Counted from the stretch's first letter, positions 9,008 to 18,875 are shown. The stretch is 64,000 nt of DNA from Stenotrophomonas sp. 169 (GCF_014621775.1 NZ_CP061204.1:3244501-3308500); one strand, 5' to 3'. Program-made: numbers and translations. The notes: a model not told the origin generated them from the sequence alone.

Positions 9008-10849
9008 CTACCGCGCAGGCACCACGAACGGCTGTTCCTGCCATGTCTCCACGCTGCCGTCGTGACCGTGCAGCCGCAGGCCCAGCCAATGCCGGCCGGG
9101 TGCAAGCGTGGTGGTGTCGATGCGCGCGTCGAAGCCCACCTGCGGATGCTGCGGATCGGTCGACTGCGGCCAGGCCGGGCGGATATCGAACGTGCGCCCG
9201 TACACCGCGTCCGTGACGTAGCGGCCGTCCACCAGCACTTCCACGCGCGACAGCCCCACCCCGTCCTTGAATGCCCATCCCTTCACCGGCATCTGGGCAT
9301 CCACGCGGTCGCCCGAGGACGGCGTATCGAACCACGCCATCGCCGGGGTCACGCACGGCCGCTCGTCGCGCTGCGGCGGCAAGCGGAACAGCAGGAAACG
9401 CTGGAAACCGTGATCGTTGCTGACCACGCGAGGCGGCGGCAAGGGGCCGACCTGCGTGCAGATGGCGTGGTAGCGGTCCAACAGTTCGCGGTAACGCTGG
9501 TCGCTGGGCGACAGCACCAGCAAGCGCGGGCCATCGCGCCGACCCTCATGCAACAGGCCCCACAGTCCCAGCTGCACACTCCGGCCGTGCTTGTCGTTCA
9601 ACGGGTGCGGCAGCACCTCGATCTCCGCATTGCCCAGCTGGAAGCCCAGTTCCGCGCCGACCTTGAAGTTACCGGCCAGCACCCTGGTTTCCGGCGGCAT
9701 CTGTTTCAGTTCATCGCGCACTGCCGCGGCCAGCGGCTCCCAGCCGGCGAAGTTGCGCGGGTAATACTTGTAACCGGCAAGCTGCTCGCGCAGCGCCGGT
9801 GAGGACACCATCAGGTAGTAACTGAAGGCCAATGCCAGACCGACGCCTGCGGTCCACCAGGCGGTACGGCGCAGCCAGCGCGGCCAACCGTTGAGTACGA
9901 CCGGCACGGCCACCAGCAGCGCCAGGTACCCCGGCAGCGGCCAGTGGAAGCTGATGCGCTCCACGTCGGTGAAGAAGCCCAGCACGAAGATCGCCAGCGT
10001 GGACACCCCGCCCACCAGGCCGAAATAGCGCCACTGCGCGCGCGCGCCGTCGCCTGCGCGGGTGCCGGCCACGGCCACTTTCCACATCGCGATGCACAGC
10101 AACGGGGTGACCAGCATGGGCTGGATCAACAGGAACCACAGCCCCGACCACTGGAAATCCCAAGGATGGCGATCCACCACCTGGAATTTCAGGCCAGCCT
10201 CGTGGTTGTCTGCATTCCACGCCAGCAACGGCAGCCATGCGAGCACACCTACCGCCAATGCCACCCAGATGCGCGGATCGCGCAGCATGCGGCGGCCCTG
10301 CGGCATCAACAACAGCGCAACGAAGCCCACCGCGATCACGCCGATGAAACGGTAATGACTCAATGCGCCGATCAGCAGGCCGAGCGCCAGACGTACCGCC
10401 GCGGCGGCGTCAACCTGGCGCAGCAGGCGCGCACCGGCACCCAGGCACAACACCGCCGCCATCGCCATGGGCACGTCCGGCACCGCCAGCATGCCCAGCG
10501 TGGCCGACAGCGGCATCAGCAGCGTCAGGCTGCCTGCCTGCCAGCCGGCTACATTGCCGAACCAGCGCGTGGCAATGCGCGAGACCGCCCACGGCAGCCA
10601 GGCGCCGATGGCCAGGAACGGCAGCCGCAGCGCGAGCACGTGATGGCCACCGATCTCCACGCCCACCCGCGCCAACCATGCGGTGAGCCCGGGCAGATCG
10701 GAATACGCAGCGGCCAGATGCTGACCTTCCTGCCAATAAAACGCTTCGTCCACGAACAACGGCAGACGCGCCGCCACGACCAGCTTCACAGCCGTGATCA
10801 GCGTCCATAACCACAGAAATATCGTGCGTGCGCGTTGTTCGCCCTGCAT
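9008..10849 (-). CDS. ArnT-like glycosyltransferase (PMT/GT39-83 superfamily)
   Basis: 613-aa polytopic inner-membrane protein. The first part has many hydrophobic segments (FLWLWTLITAVKLVVAARL, then WVALAVGVLAWLPLLAW, LALLVAVPVVLNGW). LFVDEAFYWQEGQHLA holds the Asp-Glu pair typical of lipid-linked-sugar transferases in an early periplasmic loop. The C-terminal ~200 residues are soluble and end in a beta-rich domain. It probably transfers a sugar from a polyprenyl phosphate to an envelope acceptor; donor and acceptor are unknown. The ATG at 10849 is chosen because the longer frame to 10918 would run into the divergent moxR gene. Confidence 0.82.
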   Translation of the reverse strand: MQGEQRARTIFLWLWTLITAVKLVVAARLPLFVDEAFYWQEGQHLAAAYSDLPGLTAWLARVGVEIGGHHVLALRLPFLAIGAWLPWAVSRIATRWFGNVAGWQAGSLTLLMPLSATLGMLAVPDVPMAMAAVLCLGAGARLLRQVDAAAAVRLALGLLIGALSHYRFIGVIAVGFVALLLMPQGRRMLRDPRIWVALAVGVLAWLPLLAWNADNHEAGLKFQVVDRHPWDFQWSGLWFLLIQPMLVTPLLCIAMWKVAVAGTRAGDGARAQWRYFGLVGGVSTLAIFVLGFFTDVERISFHWPLPGYLALLVAVPVVLNGWPRWLRRTAWWTAGVGLALAFSYYLMVSSPALREQLAGYKYYPRNFAGWEPLAAAVRDELKQMPPETRVLAGNFKVGAELGFQLGNAEIEVLPHPLNDKHGRSVQLGLWGLLHEGRRDGPRLLVLSPSDQRYRELLDRYHAICTQVGPLPPPRVVSNDHGFQRFLLFRLPPQRDERPCVTPAMAWFDTPSSGDRVDAQMPVKGWAFKDGVGLSRVEVLVDGRYVTDAVYGRTFDIRPAWPQSTDPQHPQVGFDARIDTTTLAPGRHWLGLRLHGHDGSVETWQEQPFVVPAR

Positions 10850-10889
10850 TGCTCTATAGAATCGAAGGAAGACCGAGCCAGAGACGACG

Positions 10890-11843
10890 ATGGAATCTTC
10901 GCCCCGCGTGTCCCGCATGCTAACCGATGAACTGCTTCAGGCCCTGCATGCTGCGCAAGAGCAGGTCAATTCACTGGTGCTGGGCAAGGCCCATGAGGTG
11001 CGGCTGGCCTTCGTGGCGCTGCTGTCCGGCGGGCACCTGCTGATCGAGGACCTGCCCGGCCTGGGCAAGACCACCCTCGCCCACGCGCTGGCATCCAGCC
11101 TGGGGCTCGGCTTCCAGCGCGTGCAGTTCACTTCCGACCTGCTGCCTGCCGATGTGCTGGGCGTGTCGATCCTCGATCCCGGAAGCCGCGAGTTCGCCTT
11201 TCATCCCGGGCCGGTGTTCACCCACGTGCTGCTGGCCGATGAAATCAACCGCGCCCCGCCCCGTACGCAGAGCGCCCTGCTGGAAGCGATGGCCGAGCAG
11301 CAGGTGACGCTGGACGGGCAGACCCATGCCCTGCCGGACCCGTTCTTCGTGATCGCCACGCAGAACCCGGTGGACCTCTCGGGCACCTTCCCGCTGCCGG
11401 ATTCGCAGCTGGACCGTTTCCTGCTGCGGCTGGCGATGGGCTATCCGAACGTGGATGCCGAACGTGAGCTGTTGCGTGGCGTGGACCGCCGCGATTTGAT
11501 CGCGCGCGCCACCCCGAAGCTGGACGACAACCAGGTACGGCAGTTGCGCGATGCCGTGCTGCAGGTACACGTCAGCGATGCGCTGGTGGACTACGTGCAG
11601 GCCCTGCTGACCCGCAGCCGCCAGCATGCCGGCGTGCGCGTGGGCCTGTCGCCGCGTGCCGGGCTGGCCCTGTTGCGCGCGGCCAAGGCCCATGCCTTGC
11701 TGCTGGGACGTGCGCACGTGGTGCCCGAAGATGTGCAGACGCTGTTCATTGGGGTCGCCGGCCATCGCCTGGTGGGCGAGGCGGAATCCTCCGCCGGTCC
11801 TGCGCTCGCACGCGCCATCCTGCAGACGGTGCCGGTGGATTGA
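10890..11843 (+). CDS. MoxR-family AAA+ ATPase
   Basis: 317 aa. Walker A LPGLGKTTLAHAL, Walker B LLADEINRAPPRTQSALLEAM, sensor-1 IATQNPVD and a GTFPLPDSQLDRFLLRL segment define MoxR ATPases, which act as chaperones or activators of partner proteins. It is the first gene of an operon whose next two genes encode a DUF58 protein and a TgpA-like transglutaminase. This three-gene arrangement is common in gammaproteobacteria. It shares a 40-bp promoter region with the divergent glycosyltransferase gene. Confidence 0.93.
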   Translation: MESSPRVSRMLTDELLQALHAAQEQVNSLVLGKAHEVRLAFVALLSGGHLLIEDLPGLGKTTLAHALASSLGLGFQRVQFTSDLLPADVLGVSILDPGSREFAFHPGPVFTHVLLADEINRAPPRTQSALLEAMAEQQVTLDGQTHALPDPFFVIATQNPVDLSGTFPLPDSQLDRFLLRLAMGYPNVDAERELLRGVDRRDLIARATPKLDDNQVRQLRDAVLQVHVSDALVDYVQALLTRSRQHAGVRVGLSPRAGLALLRAAKAHALLLGRAHVVPEDVQTLFIGVAGHRLVGEAESSAGPALARAILQTVPVD

Positions 11844-12796
11844 ACGCGCCTGCGCCTTCGCGTCGGCAGCGTCTGCTGGCGCTTGCCCAGCCGCGTCAAA
11901 CTGAAACCCTGCCACAGCGGCTGCATCGGCGGCGCATCTACGTGCTGCCCACGCGGTTCGGGCTGTTCGTCGCGGCGCTGCTGTTGGCGATGCTGCTGGG
12001 GGCGCTGAACTACAACAACAATCCCGCATTGCTGCTGGCCCTGCTGTTGTCTGGCGCGGCAGTAGCCAGCACGATCAGCGCCCACCTTGCGCTCTCCGGG
12101 GTAAGCCTGGATGCGGTGGCCGCCGAGCCGGTGCCCGCCGGTCATCCCCTGCGGCTGCGGCTGGCCTTGTCGCAGCGCGAACAGCGCAACCGCCCTGGCC
12201 TGCAGCTGGATCATGGTGATGCCCGCAGCTGGGTGACGCTGCCGGCCAGCGGCCGCGTGGAAGCCACGCTCGACCTGCCTACCGAACGGCGCGGTTGGCT
12301 GGACCTGGAGCGCATCCGCCTGTCCACCACGCAGCCGCTCGGCCTGGTACGCGCATGGGCATGGTTCTGGCCGGACCAGCCATTGCTGGTGTATCCACAC
12401 GCGGAAACGCAGGGACCGGGACTACCCGAACAGGGCAGCGACCCGCTGCACAGCCGCATGGACGCCGCCGGCGAAGAGCTGCATCAGCTGCGTCCGTATC
12501 GCGCAGGGGATCCTCGCCGCAGCATTTCCTGGAAGCATTCCGCGCGCCGCGACACGCTGCTGGTGCGCGAGTACGAAAAACCGGTAGGGATCGATGCCGT
12601 ACTGGACTGGCGCCACCTGCAGGGACTGGGTACAGAACAACGTGTTGCCCGTCTGGCGCGCTGGGTCGACCTGGCCGAACGCCAGGGACGGCGCTACACC
12701 TTGAAGCTGCCGGGGCAGCCGCCGCTGGGTCCGGCCCAGGGCGCGCCCCATCATCACCTCTGCCTGCGCGCGCTGGCGCTGCTGCCTCATGACTGA
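11840..12796 (+). CDS. DUF58 domain protein
   Basis: 318 aa, starting at a TTG whose last bases form the TGA of moxR (TTGA overlap), so translation is coupled. Two hydrophobic stretches near residues 38-75 (FGLFVAALLLAMLLGAL; ALLLALLLSGAAVA) anchor it. The DUF58 core is EELHQLRPYRAGDPRRSISW followed by the R-D-LLVREYE segment. DUF58 proteins are predicted partners of MoxR ATPases; the biochemical role is not settled. Confidence 0.9.
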   Translation: MNAPAPSRRQRLLALAQPRQTETLPQRLHRRRIYVLPTRFGLFVAALLLAMLLGALNYNNNPALLLALLLSGAAVASTISAHLALSGVSLDAVAAEPVPAGHPLRLRLALSQREQRNRPGLQLDHGDARSWVTLPASGRVEATLDLPTERRGWLDLERIRLSTTQPLGLVRAWAWFWPDQPLLVYPHAETQGPGLPEQGSDPLHSRMDAAGEELHQLRPYRAGDPRRSISWKHSARRDTLLVREYEKPVGIDAVLDWRHLQGLGTEQRVARLARWVDLAERQGRRYTLKLPGQPPLGPAQGAPHHHLCLRALALLPHD

Positions 12797-14732
12797 ACCC
12801 GCCTCTTTGCTGGATCGCCACGCACGCGGTTGGGCATTGGCCAGCACCGCGCTGGCCTTGCTTCCGCTGTTGTTGCAGTTGCCCACGCTGCTGGCGTCGG
12901 CCATTGCCGGCACGGCGGTGCTGACCGCGCTGGTATCGCGTCGCGGCCTGCTTCCGGTGCCCGTGAGATTGCTGCTGGTGGTGGCGATGCTGGCGTTGAT
13001 CTACGCGCAGATGGGCATGCGGCCTGGACGCGATACCGGCTGCGCGCTGCTGGCGGCCATGCTGGCGATCAAATCCAGCGAACTGCGCACGCTGCGTGAT
13101 GCCCGCAGCCTGCTCGGCTTTGCTTTGTTCGCGCCGTTCGCCGCCTTCCTGCTGGACCAGGGACCGATCACCACCGTGCTGGCGGTACTGGCCGGCACCT
13201 GCGCTCTGCTGGCCCTGCAGCGCTTGGCACAGGCCGAAGGACATGCACCGCCACCGGCCCTGCGCACGCAACTACGCGGCGTGATGCGCCTGTTGCTGAT
13301 CGGCCTGCCGCTGGCGATGGCCACGTTCTGGCTGTTCCCGCGGCTGTCGCAGCCGTTGTGGGGTCTGCCCGAGCGGGCGGTCGCCCGACCCGGCCTGTCC
13401 GACAGCATGGAACCCGGGCAATGGCTGGATCTGATGGCCGACGACACCCCCGCCCTGCGCGCGCAGTTCCGCGGGCCGGTGCCGGCGGCCGAACAGCGCT
13501 ACTGGCGCGGCCCCGTGCTGAGCCGTTTCGACGGGCGCCGCTGGCAGCGCGATCGCGGCCTGGAACAGGCCCCGCCGGCAGCGGTACAGCCCGGTGCGCA
13601 GCGCTGGGACTACACCATCGATTACGAACCCACCGACCGCCGGCAGCTGGTCGCGCTGGATCTGCCCGGCGCAGCGCCCGAAGGCAGCCGGCTGACAGCG
13701 GACTACAGCCTGGTCAGCGACCGCCCGCTGAGCGCACTGACCCGATGGACGCTGCAGTCCGCCCCCCCGCAGGTATTTGCCGGCGACCTGTCACCGTTTC
13801 AGCGCGAACTGGCCCTGCAGCTGCCTGCCAACTTCAACCCGCGCACCGCCGCACTGGCAAGGCAATGGCGCGCGCAGGCCGGCACCGATGACGCCGCACT
13901 GGTACGCCGCAGCCTGGAGTGGATACGCGCCGAGTTTGCGTACTCGCTGGAAACCCCGCTGCCGGGTCGCAACGCCGTGGACGAATTCCTGTTCGACCAG
14001 AAGGTGGGATTTTGTGAACACTTCAGCTCTGCCTTCGTGGTGCTGATGCGCAATGCGGGGGTGCCGGCACGCGTGGTGACCGGCTTTGCCGGCGGCGTGC
14101 GCAATCCCATCGGCGACTACTGGGTGGTGCGCCGCATGGACGCTCACGCGTGGGCCGAAGTGTGGCTGGCGGGGCGCGGCTGGGTTCGCGTGGACCCCAC
14201 CGCTGCGGTGGCACCAGAGCGCATCTACGACACCCTCGACGATCGCCTGGGCGCCAATCCGGGCGGCGTGCAGGGGGCGTGGCTGCAGACCGGACAAGCC
14301 CTGGACTGGCTGCGGCGTGGCTGGAACGACCTGGTGCTGTCCTTCGATGCCAACCGCCAGCAGCATCTGCTGCGCACCTTCGGCATGCCGGACCTGAAGC
14401 CGGGGCAACTGATCATCGGCTTCGTGGTCATCGCGTTGCTTGCCGTCGGTGCCATGGCGTGGGTGCTGGCACGCGGCGAACGCGAGCGCGACCCCCTTCT
14501 GCGCGCGTGGCATCGCCTTGGGCGGCGGTACGCGCGGCGCGGTCTGGGACGCGAACCGGCCGAGCCTGCCATGGACTGGGCACGCCGCGTTCACGCCCAA
14601 CGGAGCGACCCTGCATTGCTGGCGCTCAGCCAGCGTTTCGTCGACGCGCGCTACGCTGGCACTCACGTCGACCACGCCTCATTATTGGTCGACCTGCGCA
14701 GGCATCGTCCGACTTCCGGAGCCACACCATGA
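12789..14732 (+). CDS. TgpA-like membrane transglutaminase (DUF3488/transglutaminase core)
   Basis: 647 aa, ATG overlapping the stop of the DUF58 gene. Residues ~15-200 are a multi-pass membrane domain (DUF3488). The periplasmic transglutaminase core follows: Cys in KVGFCEHFSSAFVVLMR, His in RMDAHAWAEVWL, Asp in WVRVDPTAAV. A further membrane segment (LIIGFVVIALLAVGAMAWVL) precedes a cytoplasmic tail. The TgpA homologue of Pseudomonas is essential, with an unknown physiological substrate. Confidence 0.92.
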   Translation: MTEPASLLDRHARGWALASTALALLPLLLQLPTLLASAIAGTAVLTALVSRRGLLPVPVRLLLVVAMLALIYAQMGMRPGRDTGCALLAAMLAIKSSELRTLRDARSLLGFALFAPFAAFLLDQGPITTVLAVLAGTCALLALQRLAQAEGHAPPPALRTQLRGVMRLLLIGLPLAMATFWLFPRLSQPLWGLPERAVARPGLSDSMEPGQWLDLMADDTPALRAQFRGPVPAAEQRYWRGPVLSRFDGRRWQRDRGLEQAPPAAVQPGAQRWDYTIDYEPTDRRQLVALDLPGAAPEGSRLTADYSLVSDRPLSALTRWTLQSAPPQVFAGDLSPFQRELALQLPANFNPRTAALARQWRAQAGTDDAALVRRSLEWIRAEFAYSLETPLPGRNAVDEFLFDQKVGFCEHFSSAFVVLMRNAGVPARVVTGFAGGVRNPIGDYWVVRRMDAHAWAEVWLAGRGWVRVDPTAAVAPERIYDTLDDRLGANPGGVQGAWLQTGQALDWLRRGWNDLVLSFDANRQQHLLRTFGMPDLKPGQLIIGFVVIALLAVGAMAWVLARGERERDPLLRAWHRLGRRYARRGLGREPAEPAMDWARRVHAQRSDPALLALSQRFVDARYAGTHVDHASLLVDLRRHRPTSGATP

Positions 14733-15253
14733 ACCTGAAACTTCTGCTTCCCTTGGCGGCTTCGCTTGTACTGGCCGCCTGCGCAACGGCGCCCAAGCCG
14801 CTGCAGGGCCAGTTCAACCCCGTCACGCCCCGTGACTCGGTATCGACCCAGCAGGTCGGTGCGCCGGTGCGCTGGGGTGGCCGCATCATCGAGACCATGC
14901 CGGTGCAGGGCCAGACCTGCTTCCAGATCATCTCGCGCCCGCTGACCGCCAGTGGCCGCCCGACCTCCACCTCGACCGACGCCAGCGATGGCCGGTTCGT
15001 GGCCTGTCGCGCCGGCTTCTACGATCCGGCCGTGTTCGAAGAGGGCCGCGATGTGACCTTCATCGGCCGCGTGGACGGCTTCGAGAGCGTCAAGATCGGA
15101 GAGTACGACTACCGCCTGCCCAAACTCGCCGCCGACGTGATCTATCTGTGGCCGGTGCAGCGTCAGGTGGACGTGGTGCCCTACCCGTATGGCCCGTGGG
15201 GTCCGGGTCCGGCATGGGGCCCGTGGGGCTATGGCCGTTACGGCTGGTGGTAA
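14729..15253 (+). CDS. Slp-family outer-membrane lipoprotein
   Basis: 174 aa. The signal peptide MNLKLLLPLAASLVLAACAT ends in a lipobox (LAAC), so the mature protein should be lipid-anchored at the Cys. The body (FNPVTPRDSVS, GAPVRWGGRIIE, FEEGRDVTFIGRVDGF) fits the Slp/YeaY family, induced by starvation in E. coli. The tail is rich in Pro, Gly, Tyr and Trp. The ATG overlaps the stop of the transglutaminase gene, and a terminator follows, so it is the last gene of the operon. Confidence 0.9.
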   Translation: MNLKLLLPLAASLVLAACATAPKPLQGQFNPVTPRDSVSTQQVGAPVRWGGRIIETMPVQGQTCFQIISRPLTASGRPTSTSTDASDGRFVACRAGFYDPAVFEEGRDVTFIGRVDGFESVKIGEYDYRLPKLAADVIYLWPVQRQVDVVPYPYGPWGPGPAWGPWGYGRYGWW

Positions 15254-15280
15254 GCCACCTGCCGTTTCGTTGCTGACCAG

Positions 15281-15304
15281 AAAGCCGCCTTCGGGCGGCT
15301 TTTT
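15281..15304 (+). terminator. Rho-independent terminator after the moxR-slp operon
   Basis: aaagccgcc-ttc-gggcggcttttt: GC stem with a T-run, 28 bp after the slp stop. The A-run on the other side suggests it may also work for hinT, which ends at 15319 on the minus strand. Confidence 0.85.
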
Positions 15305-15318
15305 CGTGCACGGCGTAC

Positions 15319-15678
15319 TTACTTGCCCGGCGCGCCGAAGTGACCCAGCGGCGCACCGGCCAGCAGGTGCAGGTGGATGTGGAAGACGGTCTGGCCCGCA
15401 TTCTCGCGGCAGTTCATGACGATACGGTAGCCATCCTGTGCCAGCCCCTGGTCACGCGCATACGAGGCGGCCGCCAACGCCAGCTTGCCGATCAGGTGGG
15501 CCTGCTCGGGCTGAAGGTCATCCAGGGTGGGGATGATGTGCTGCTTGGGAATGAAGAGCACATGCACCGGCGCCTGCGGGGCGATGTCGTTGAAGCCCAG
15601 GACCTCCTCGTCTTCATAGACGATGGTGGCAGGGATTTCCCGGCGGATGATCTTGCTGAAAAGCGTTTCGTTGCTCAT
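15319..15678 (-). CDS. hinT: HIT-family nucleotide hydrolase (HinT-like)
   Basis: 119-aa purine nucleoside phosphoramidase family protein. MSNETLFSKIIRREIPATIV is the typical N-terminus. The histidine triad QTVFHIHLHLLAG near the C-terminus supplies the nucleophilic His. It is the last gene of the minus-strand run dnaX-ybaB-recR-hinT, 17 bp after recR. The exact substrate is inferred from family membership. Confidence 0.94.
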   Translation of the reverse strand: MSNETLFSKIIRREIPATIVYEDEEVLGFNDIAPQAPVHVLFIPKQHIIPTLDDLQPEQAHLIGKLALAAASYARDQGLAQDGYRIVMNCRENAGQTVFHIHLHLLAGAPLGHFGAPGK

Positions 15679-15695
15679 GGCTGCCTCGATGATGG

Positions 15696-16295
15696 TTATT
15701 CCCGCACTTCACTGCGCGTACCGAACGCATGCGACAACGTGCCGCGATCGACGAACTCCAGCTCACCGCCCAGGGGCAGGCCCTGCGCCAAGCGGCTGGG
15801 CCGCACGGTGCGTGCACGCGCCAACTGCGCGAGATAATGCGCGGTCGCTTCGCCTTCCACGGTGGCACTGGTGGCGATGATCATCTCGCCGATTTCGCCC
15901 TGCGCCAGGCGCTGGTCCAACTGCTCCAGCCCCAGCTCGCGCGGGCCGATGCCATCAAGCGGCGACAAGCGCCCCTGCAGCACGTAGTACACGCCACGGA
16001 AACCGGTTGCGGTCTCGATGGCCAGGCGATCGGCAGGTGACTCCACCACGCACAACTGGCCGCGATCGCGGCTGCCGTTGGCGCAGGTCGCGCACAGTTC
16101 GGTTTCGCTGAAGTCCCGGCACTGCGCACAGTGGCCGATGCGCTCCATCGCCTGGGCCAGGATCGCCGACAGCTTCTCGCCGCCCTCGCGCTCACGCTCC
16201 AGCAGGTGGTACGCCATGCGCTGGGCCGTCTTCTGGCCCACGCCCGGCAGCACACGCAGTGCATCGATCAACTGTTCAAGCAGGGGGGCGGTCAT
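15696..16295 (-). CDS. recR: Recombination mediator RecR
   Basis: 199-aa partner of RecF/RecO that helps load RecA at gaps. N-terminal helix-hairpin-helix [20 protein letters not shown], a C4 zinc finger ([16 protein letters not shown]), and a Toprim domain beginning [14 protein letters not shown] are all visible. Gene order dnaX-ybaB-recR is conserved across proteobacteria. Confidence 0.97.
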   Translation of the reverse strand: MTAPLLEQLIDALRVLPGVGQKTAQRMAYHLLEREREGGEKLSAILAQAMERIGHCAQCRDFSETELCATCANGSRDRGQLCVVESPADRLAIETATGFRGVYYVLQGRLSPLDGIGPRELGLEQLDQRLAQGEIGEMIIATSATVEGEATAHYLAQLARARTVRPSRLAQGLPLGGELEFVDRGTLSHAFGTRSEVRE

Positions 16296-16350
16296 GGTCG
16301 CGCTTCGATGGAGCGGGCCGACGGCCCGCTGCAGGTGATGGAGCCGCTGC

Positions 16351-16671
16351 TCAGAACGGCAGCTTCATGCCCGGCGGCAACTGCATGCCGGCGGTGGCCG
16401 AACCCATGCGCGTCTTGGACTCCGCATCGACCTTGTTGGAGGCGTCGTTGAACGCAGCCGCCACCAGGTCTTCCAGCATTTCCTGGTCGCCCAGCAGCGA
16501 CGGATCGATACGCACCTTGCGGCACTCCTTGGCACCGGTCAGGGTGACGCTGACCATGCCGCCACCGGCAACACCGGTGACTTCAAGCTTGGCGATTTCT
16601 TCCTGGGCCTTCTGCAGGTTCTCCTGCATCTTCTGGGCCTGCTGCATCATCTGGGCGATATTGCCGCGCAT
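16351..16671 (-). CDS. ybaB: Nucleoid-associated protein YbaB/EbfC
   Basis: 106-aa DNA-binding protein. [20 protein letters not shown] is the standard start, [20 protein letters not shown] the central sheet, and PGMKLPF the conserved end. It lies 6 bp downstream of dnaX and upstream of recR. Confidence 0.96.
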   Translation of the reverse strand: MRGNIAQMMQQAQKMQENLQKAQEEIAKLEVTGVAGGGMVSVTLTGAKECRKVRIDPSLLGDQEMLEDLVAAAFNDASNKVDAESKTRMGSATAGMQLPPGMKLPF

Positions 16672-16677
16672 GGTTCT

Positions 16678-18639
16678 TTACTCTTCAAAGGGACGGATGG
16701 ATTCGGACACGAGCCGCGCACCGTGCTGTTGGATCAGCACCTGTACTTCCGGATCGGCCATGAAAAACGCCTCGGCCGCCTGCTGGCGTTCGCCACGCTG
16801 ACGGTCCGAGCGCTGGTGCAGGGTCTCGGCCGACGCCTGCGTGGTATCGACCACGATCTTCGGCGGCGAACCCAGCGCCTTGCCCAGCATCTCCGACAGC
16901 GCACCCAAGGCGCGCTCGGAGCTCAGGTATTCAAATCCGGGCGACAAGCCCAGTTTCAAGACCCCATGCTGGAAACTGATGAAGGCCGCATTGGCGGCGA
17001 GCTGCCGCGAGGGACCACTCAGGCCGCTGCCAGCCACCAGTTCCAGCCAGTCTTCGGCGCACGCCAGCGCTGACAGCTCGCCGGCTGCAGACGACGCGTC
17101 CGCCTTCTTGGTCGCGACCGGCGCGATGGCGATGCCTTCGGCCTGGAACGGCGTGGCCGGCGCGGGTGCCGGCTCTGCCGGCGGCTGCCACGGCGCCACC
17201 ATGGCGGCGTCCGGGCCGGCCATTTCAGCCGCCAGGGCGGCATCACGCTCATCATCGCCCTCGGCTGCCTGCACCTGCCACGGCGGCAGATCGGCATCAT
17301 CCGGGGACGACGGCGGCGGCTCTTCCACCGGCACGGGCGGTGCCGGCGGAGGATCTTCCACAGGCGGTGGTTCCTGCACCGGCTTGGGGTCCGGCGCTGC
17401 CTGCTTCACGGCCACGGGGGCCGCTTGCTTCGGTTGTGGCGCGTCCTGCTCGGCGGATGCGGCCGCGATACCCGTCGGCCCCGGATTCACCCCCGACCCT
17501 GACGAGCCACCCGGCTGCGCGCCCTCGCCCCCTTCCGGCGCACGCGGCACAGGCGGCACCGCAGCGGCCGGACGGAAGGCCAGCATGCGCAGCACGGCCA
17601 TTTCAAAGCCTGCGCGCGGGCTCGGCGCCAGCGACAGGTCACGCCGACCATTGAGCGCCATCTGGTACCAGAGCTGCACCACTTCCGGCCGCACACTGTC
17701 CGCGAAACGGGCAAGGTCCAGACCGTCGGCGGCGATCGCGCCCGGCACCAACTGCTGCACCTGGATGCGATGCAGCGCCTCGGCCAGCGCTTCCAGCACG
17801 CCACTCCAGTCCGGCGAAAACTCCGCCAGCGCCGCCACCACCTTGAGCAGGCGCTGACCATCGCCGTCGGCCAGCGCTTCCAGCATGGCCGCGACCTGGG
17901 TGCGATCGACCGTCCCCAGCATGGTGCGCACCACGTCTTCGCGCAGCGCACCGCCGGCGTAGGCAATGGCCTGGTCGAGCAGGGACAGGCCGTCACGCAG
18001 GCTGCCATCGGCGGCCTTGGACAGTTGCACCAGCGCGCTCTCGTCGGCTTCGATGTCCTCGGCCGCCAGGATGCGGGTCATCTGCCCCTGGATCTGATCT
18101 TCGTCCAGGCGCTTGAGGTTGAACTGCAGGCAGCGGCTGAGCACGGTCACCGGCAGCTTCTGCGGATCGGTGGTGGCCAGCAGGAACTTCACGTGCTCCG
18201 GCGGTTCTTCCAGCGTCTTCAGCAGCGCATTGAAGGCCGCCTTGGACAGCATGTGCACTTCGTCGATCAGGTAGACCTTGTACTTGCCGCGCGACGGCAT
18301 GTACTGCGCGTTCTCGATCACCTCGCGGACATCGTCCACGCCGGTGTTGGACGCCGCATCGATTTCCAGCAGGTCGATGTAACGGCCCGAATCGATATCC
18401 AGGCACGACGGGCACTGACCACACGGATCCGCGCTGGTGCCCTGTTCGCAGTTCAGCGACTTGGCAAAAATGCGCGCGATGGTGGTCTTGCCCACGCCGC
18501 GGGTACCGGTAAACAGGAAAGCATGGTGCACGCGGCCGCTGTCCAGCGCATTGGTAAGCGCGCGGACCACGTGTTCCTGGCCCACCAGCTCGGCAAACCG
18601 CTTCGGACGCCACTTGCGGGCAAGGACGAGATAGGACAT
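16678..18639 (-). CDS. dnaX: DNA polymerase III subunit gamma/tau
   Basis: 653-aa clamp-loader subunit. Residues 1-370 are the AAA+ region: VLARKWRPKRFAELVGQEHV, Walker A GTRGVGKTTIARIFAKSLNC, a zinc module (C..PCGQCPSC), YLIDEVHMLSKAAFNALLKT and the ATTDPQKLPVTVLSRCL sensor. A long Pro/Ala-rich linker (about 375-510) leads to the tau C-terminal domain. The start is MSYLVLARKW at 18639; the longer frame runs into the tRNA. I found no A-rich slippery site for a programmed frameshift in this GC-rich gene. Confidence 0.96.
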   Translation of the reverse strand: MSYLVLARKWRPKRFAELVGQEHVVRALTNALDSGRVHHAFLFTGTRGVGKTTIARIFAKSLNCEQGTSADPCGQCPSCLDIDSGRYIDLLEIDAASNTGVDDVREVIENAQYMPSRGKYKVYLIDEVHMLSKAAFNALLKTLEEPPEHVKFLLATTDPQKLPVTVLSRCLQFNLKRLDEDQIQGQMTRILAAEDIEADESALVQLSKAADGSLRDGLSLLDQAIAYAGGALREDVVRTMLGTVDRTQVAAMLEALADGDGQRLLKVVAALAEFSPDWSGVLEALAEALHRIQVQQLVPGAIAADGLDLARFADSVRPEVVQLWYQMALNGRRDLSLAPSPRAGFEMAVLRMLAFRPAAAVPPVPRAPEGGEGAQPGGSSGSGVNPGPTGIAAASAEQDAPQPKQAAPVAVKQAAPDPKPVQEPPPVEDPPPAPPVPVEEPPPSSPDDADLPPWQVQAAEGDDERDAALAAEMAGPDAAMVAPWQPPAEPAPAPATPFQAEGIAIAPVATKKADASSAAGELSALACAEDWLELVAGSGLSGPSRQLAANAAFISFQHGVLKLGLSPGFEYLSSERALGALSEMLGKALGSPPKIVVDTTQASAETLHQRSDRQRGERQQAAEAFFMADPEVQVLIQQHGARLVSESIRPFEE

Positions 18640-18711
18640 CAGGCCACCGTCTTCATCAGGACGTCCATTGTGCCACGCCTGTCCAGTCCCCCCGCCTGCC
18701 ACCGAAGGTGC

Positions 18712-18740
18712 TTGTGTCCGGCCGCGCAGCCAGCTAGAAT
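18712..18740 (+). promoter_or_regulatory. Sigma-70-type promoter of tRNA-Ser(GGA)
   Basis: ttgtgt, a 17-bp spacer, then tagaat, ending 42 bp before the tRNA. Placement and the TAGAAT -10 (seen before other genes here) support it; the start site is inferred. Confidence 0.6.
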
Positions 18741-18782
18741 CTGCGGCCCCTGCAACGGCATTGTCGTTCCGCAGGGGAATCC

Positions 18783-18875
18783 GGAGAGGTGTCCGAGCGG
18801 TTGAAGGAGCACGCCTGGAAAGTGTGTAAGCGTCTAAACCGCGCTTCGGGGGTTCGAATCCCCCTCTCTCCGCCA
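18783..18875 (+). tRNA. tRNA-Ser (GGA)
   Basis: 93 nt with encoded CCA. The acceptor stem is ggagagg/cctctcc. The anticodon arm gcctGGAaagtg gives anticodon GGA, a long variable arm marks a class II tRNA, and the T arm is gggggttcgaatccccc. Its last bases are the attachment site of the integrative element that follows, so the intact tRNA is regenerated by insertion. Confidence 0.97.

Noticed and set aside
16678..18639. Programmed frameshift in dnaX
   Set aside because: No A-rich slippery heptamer was found; the full tau frame is uninterrupted.
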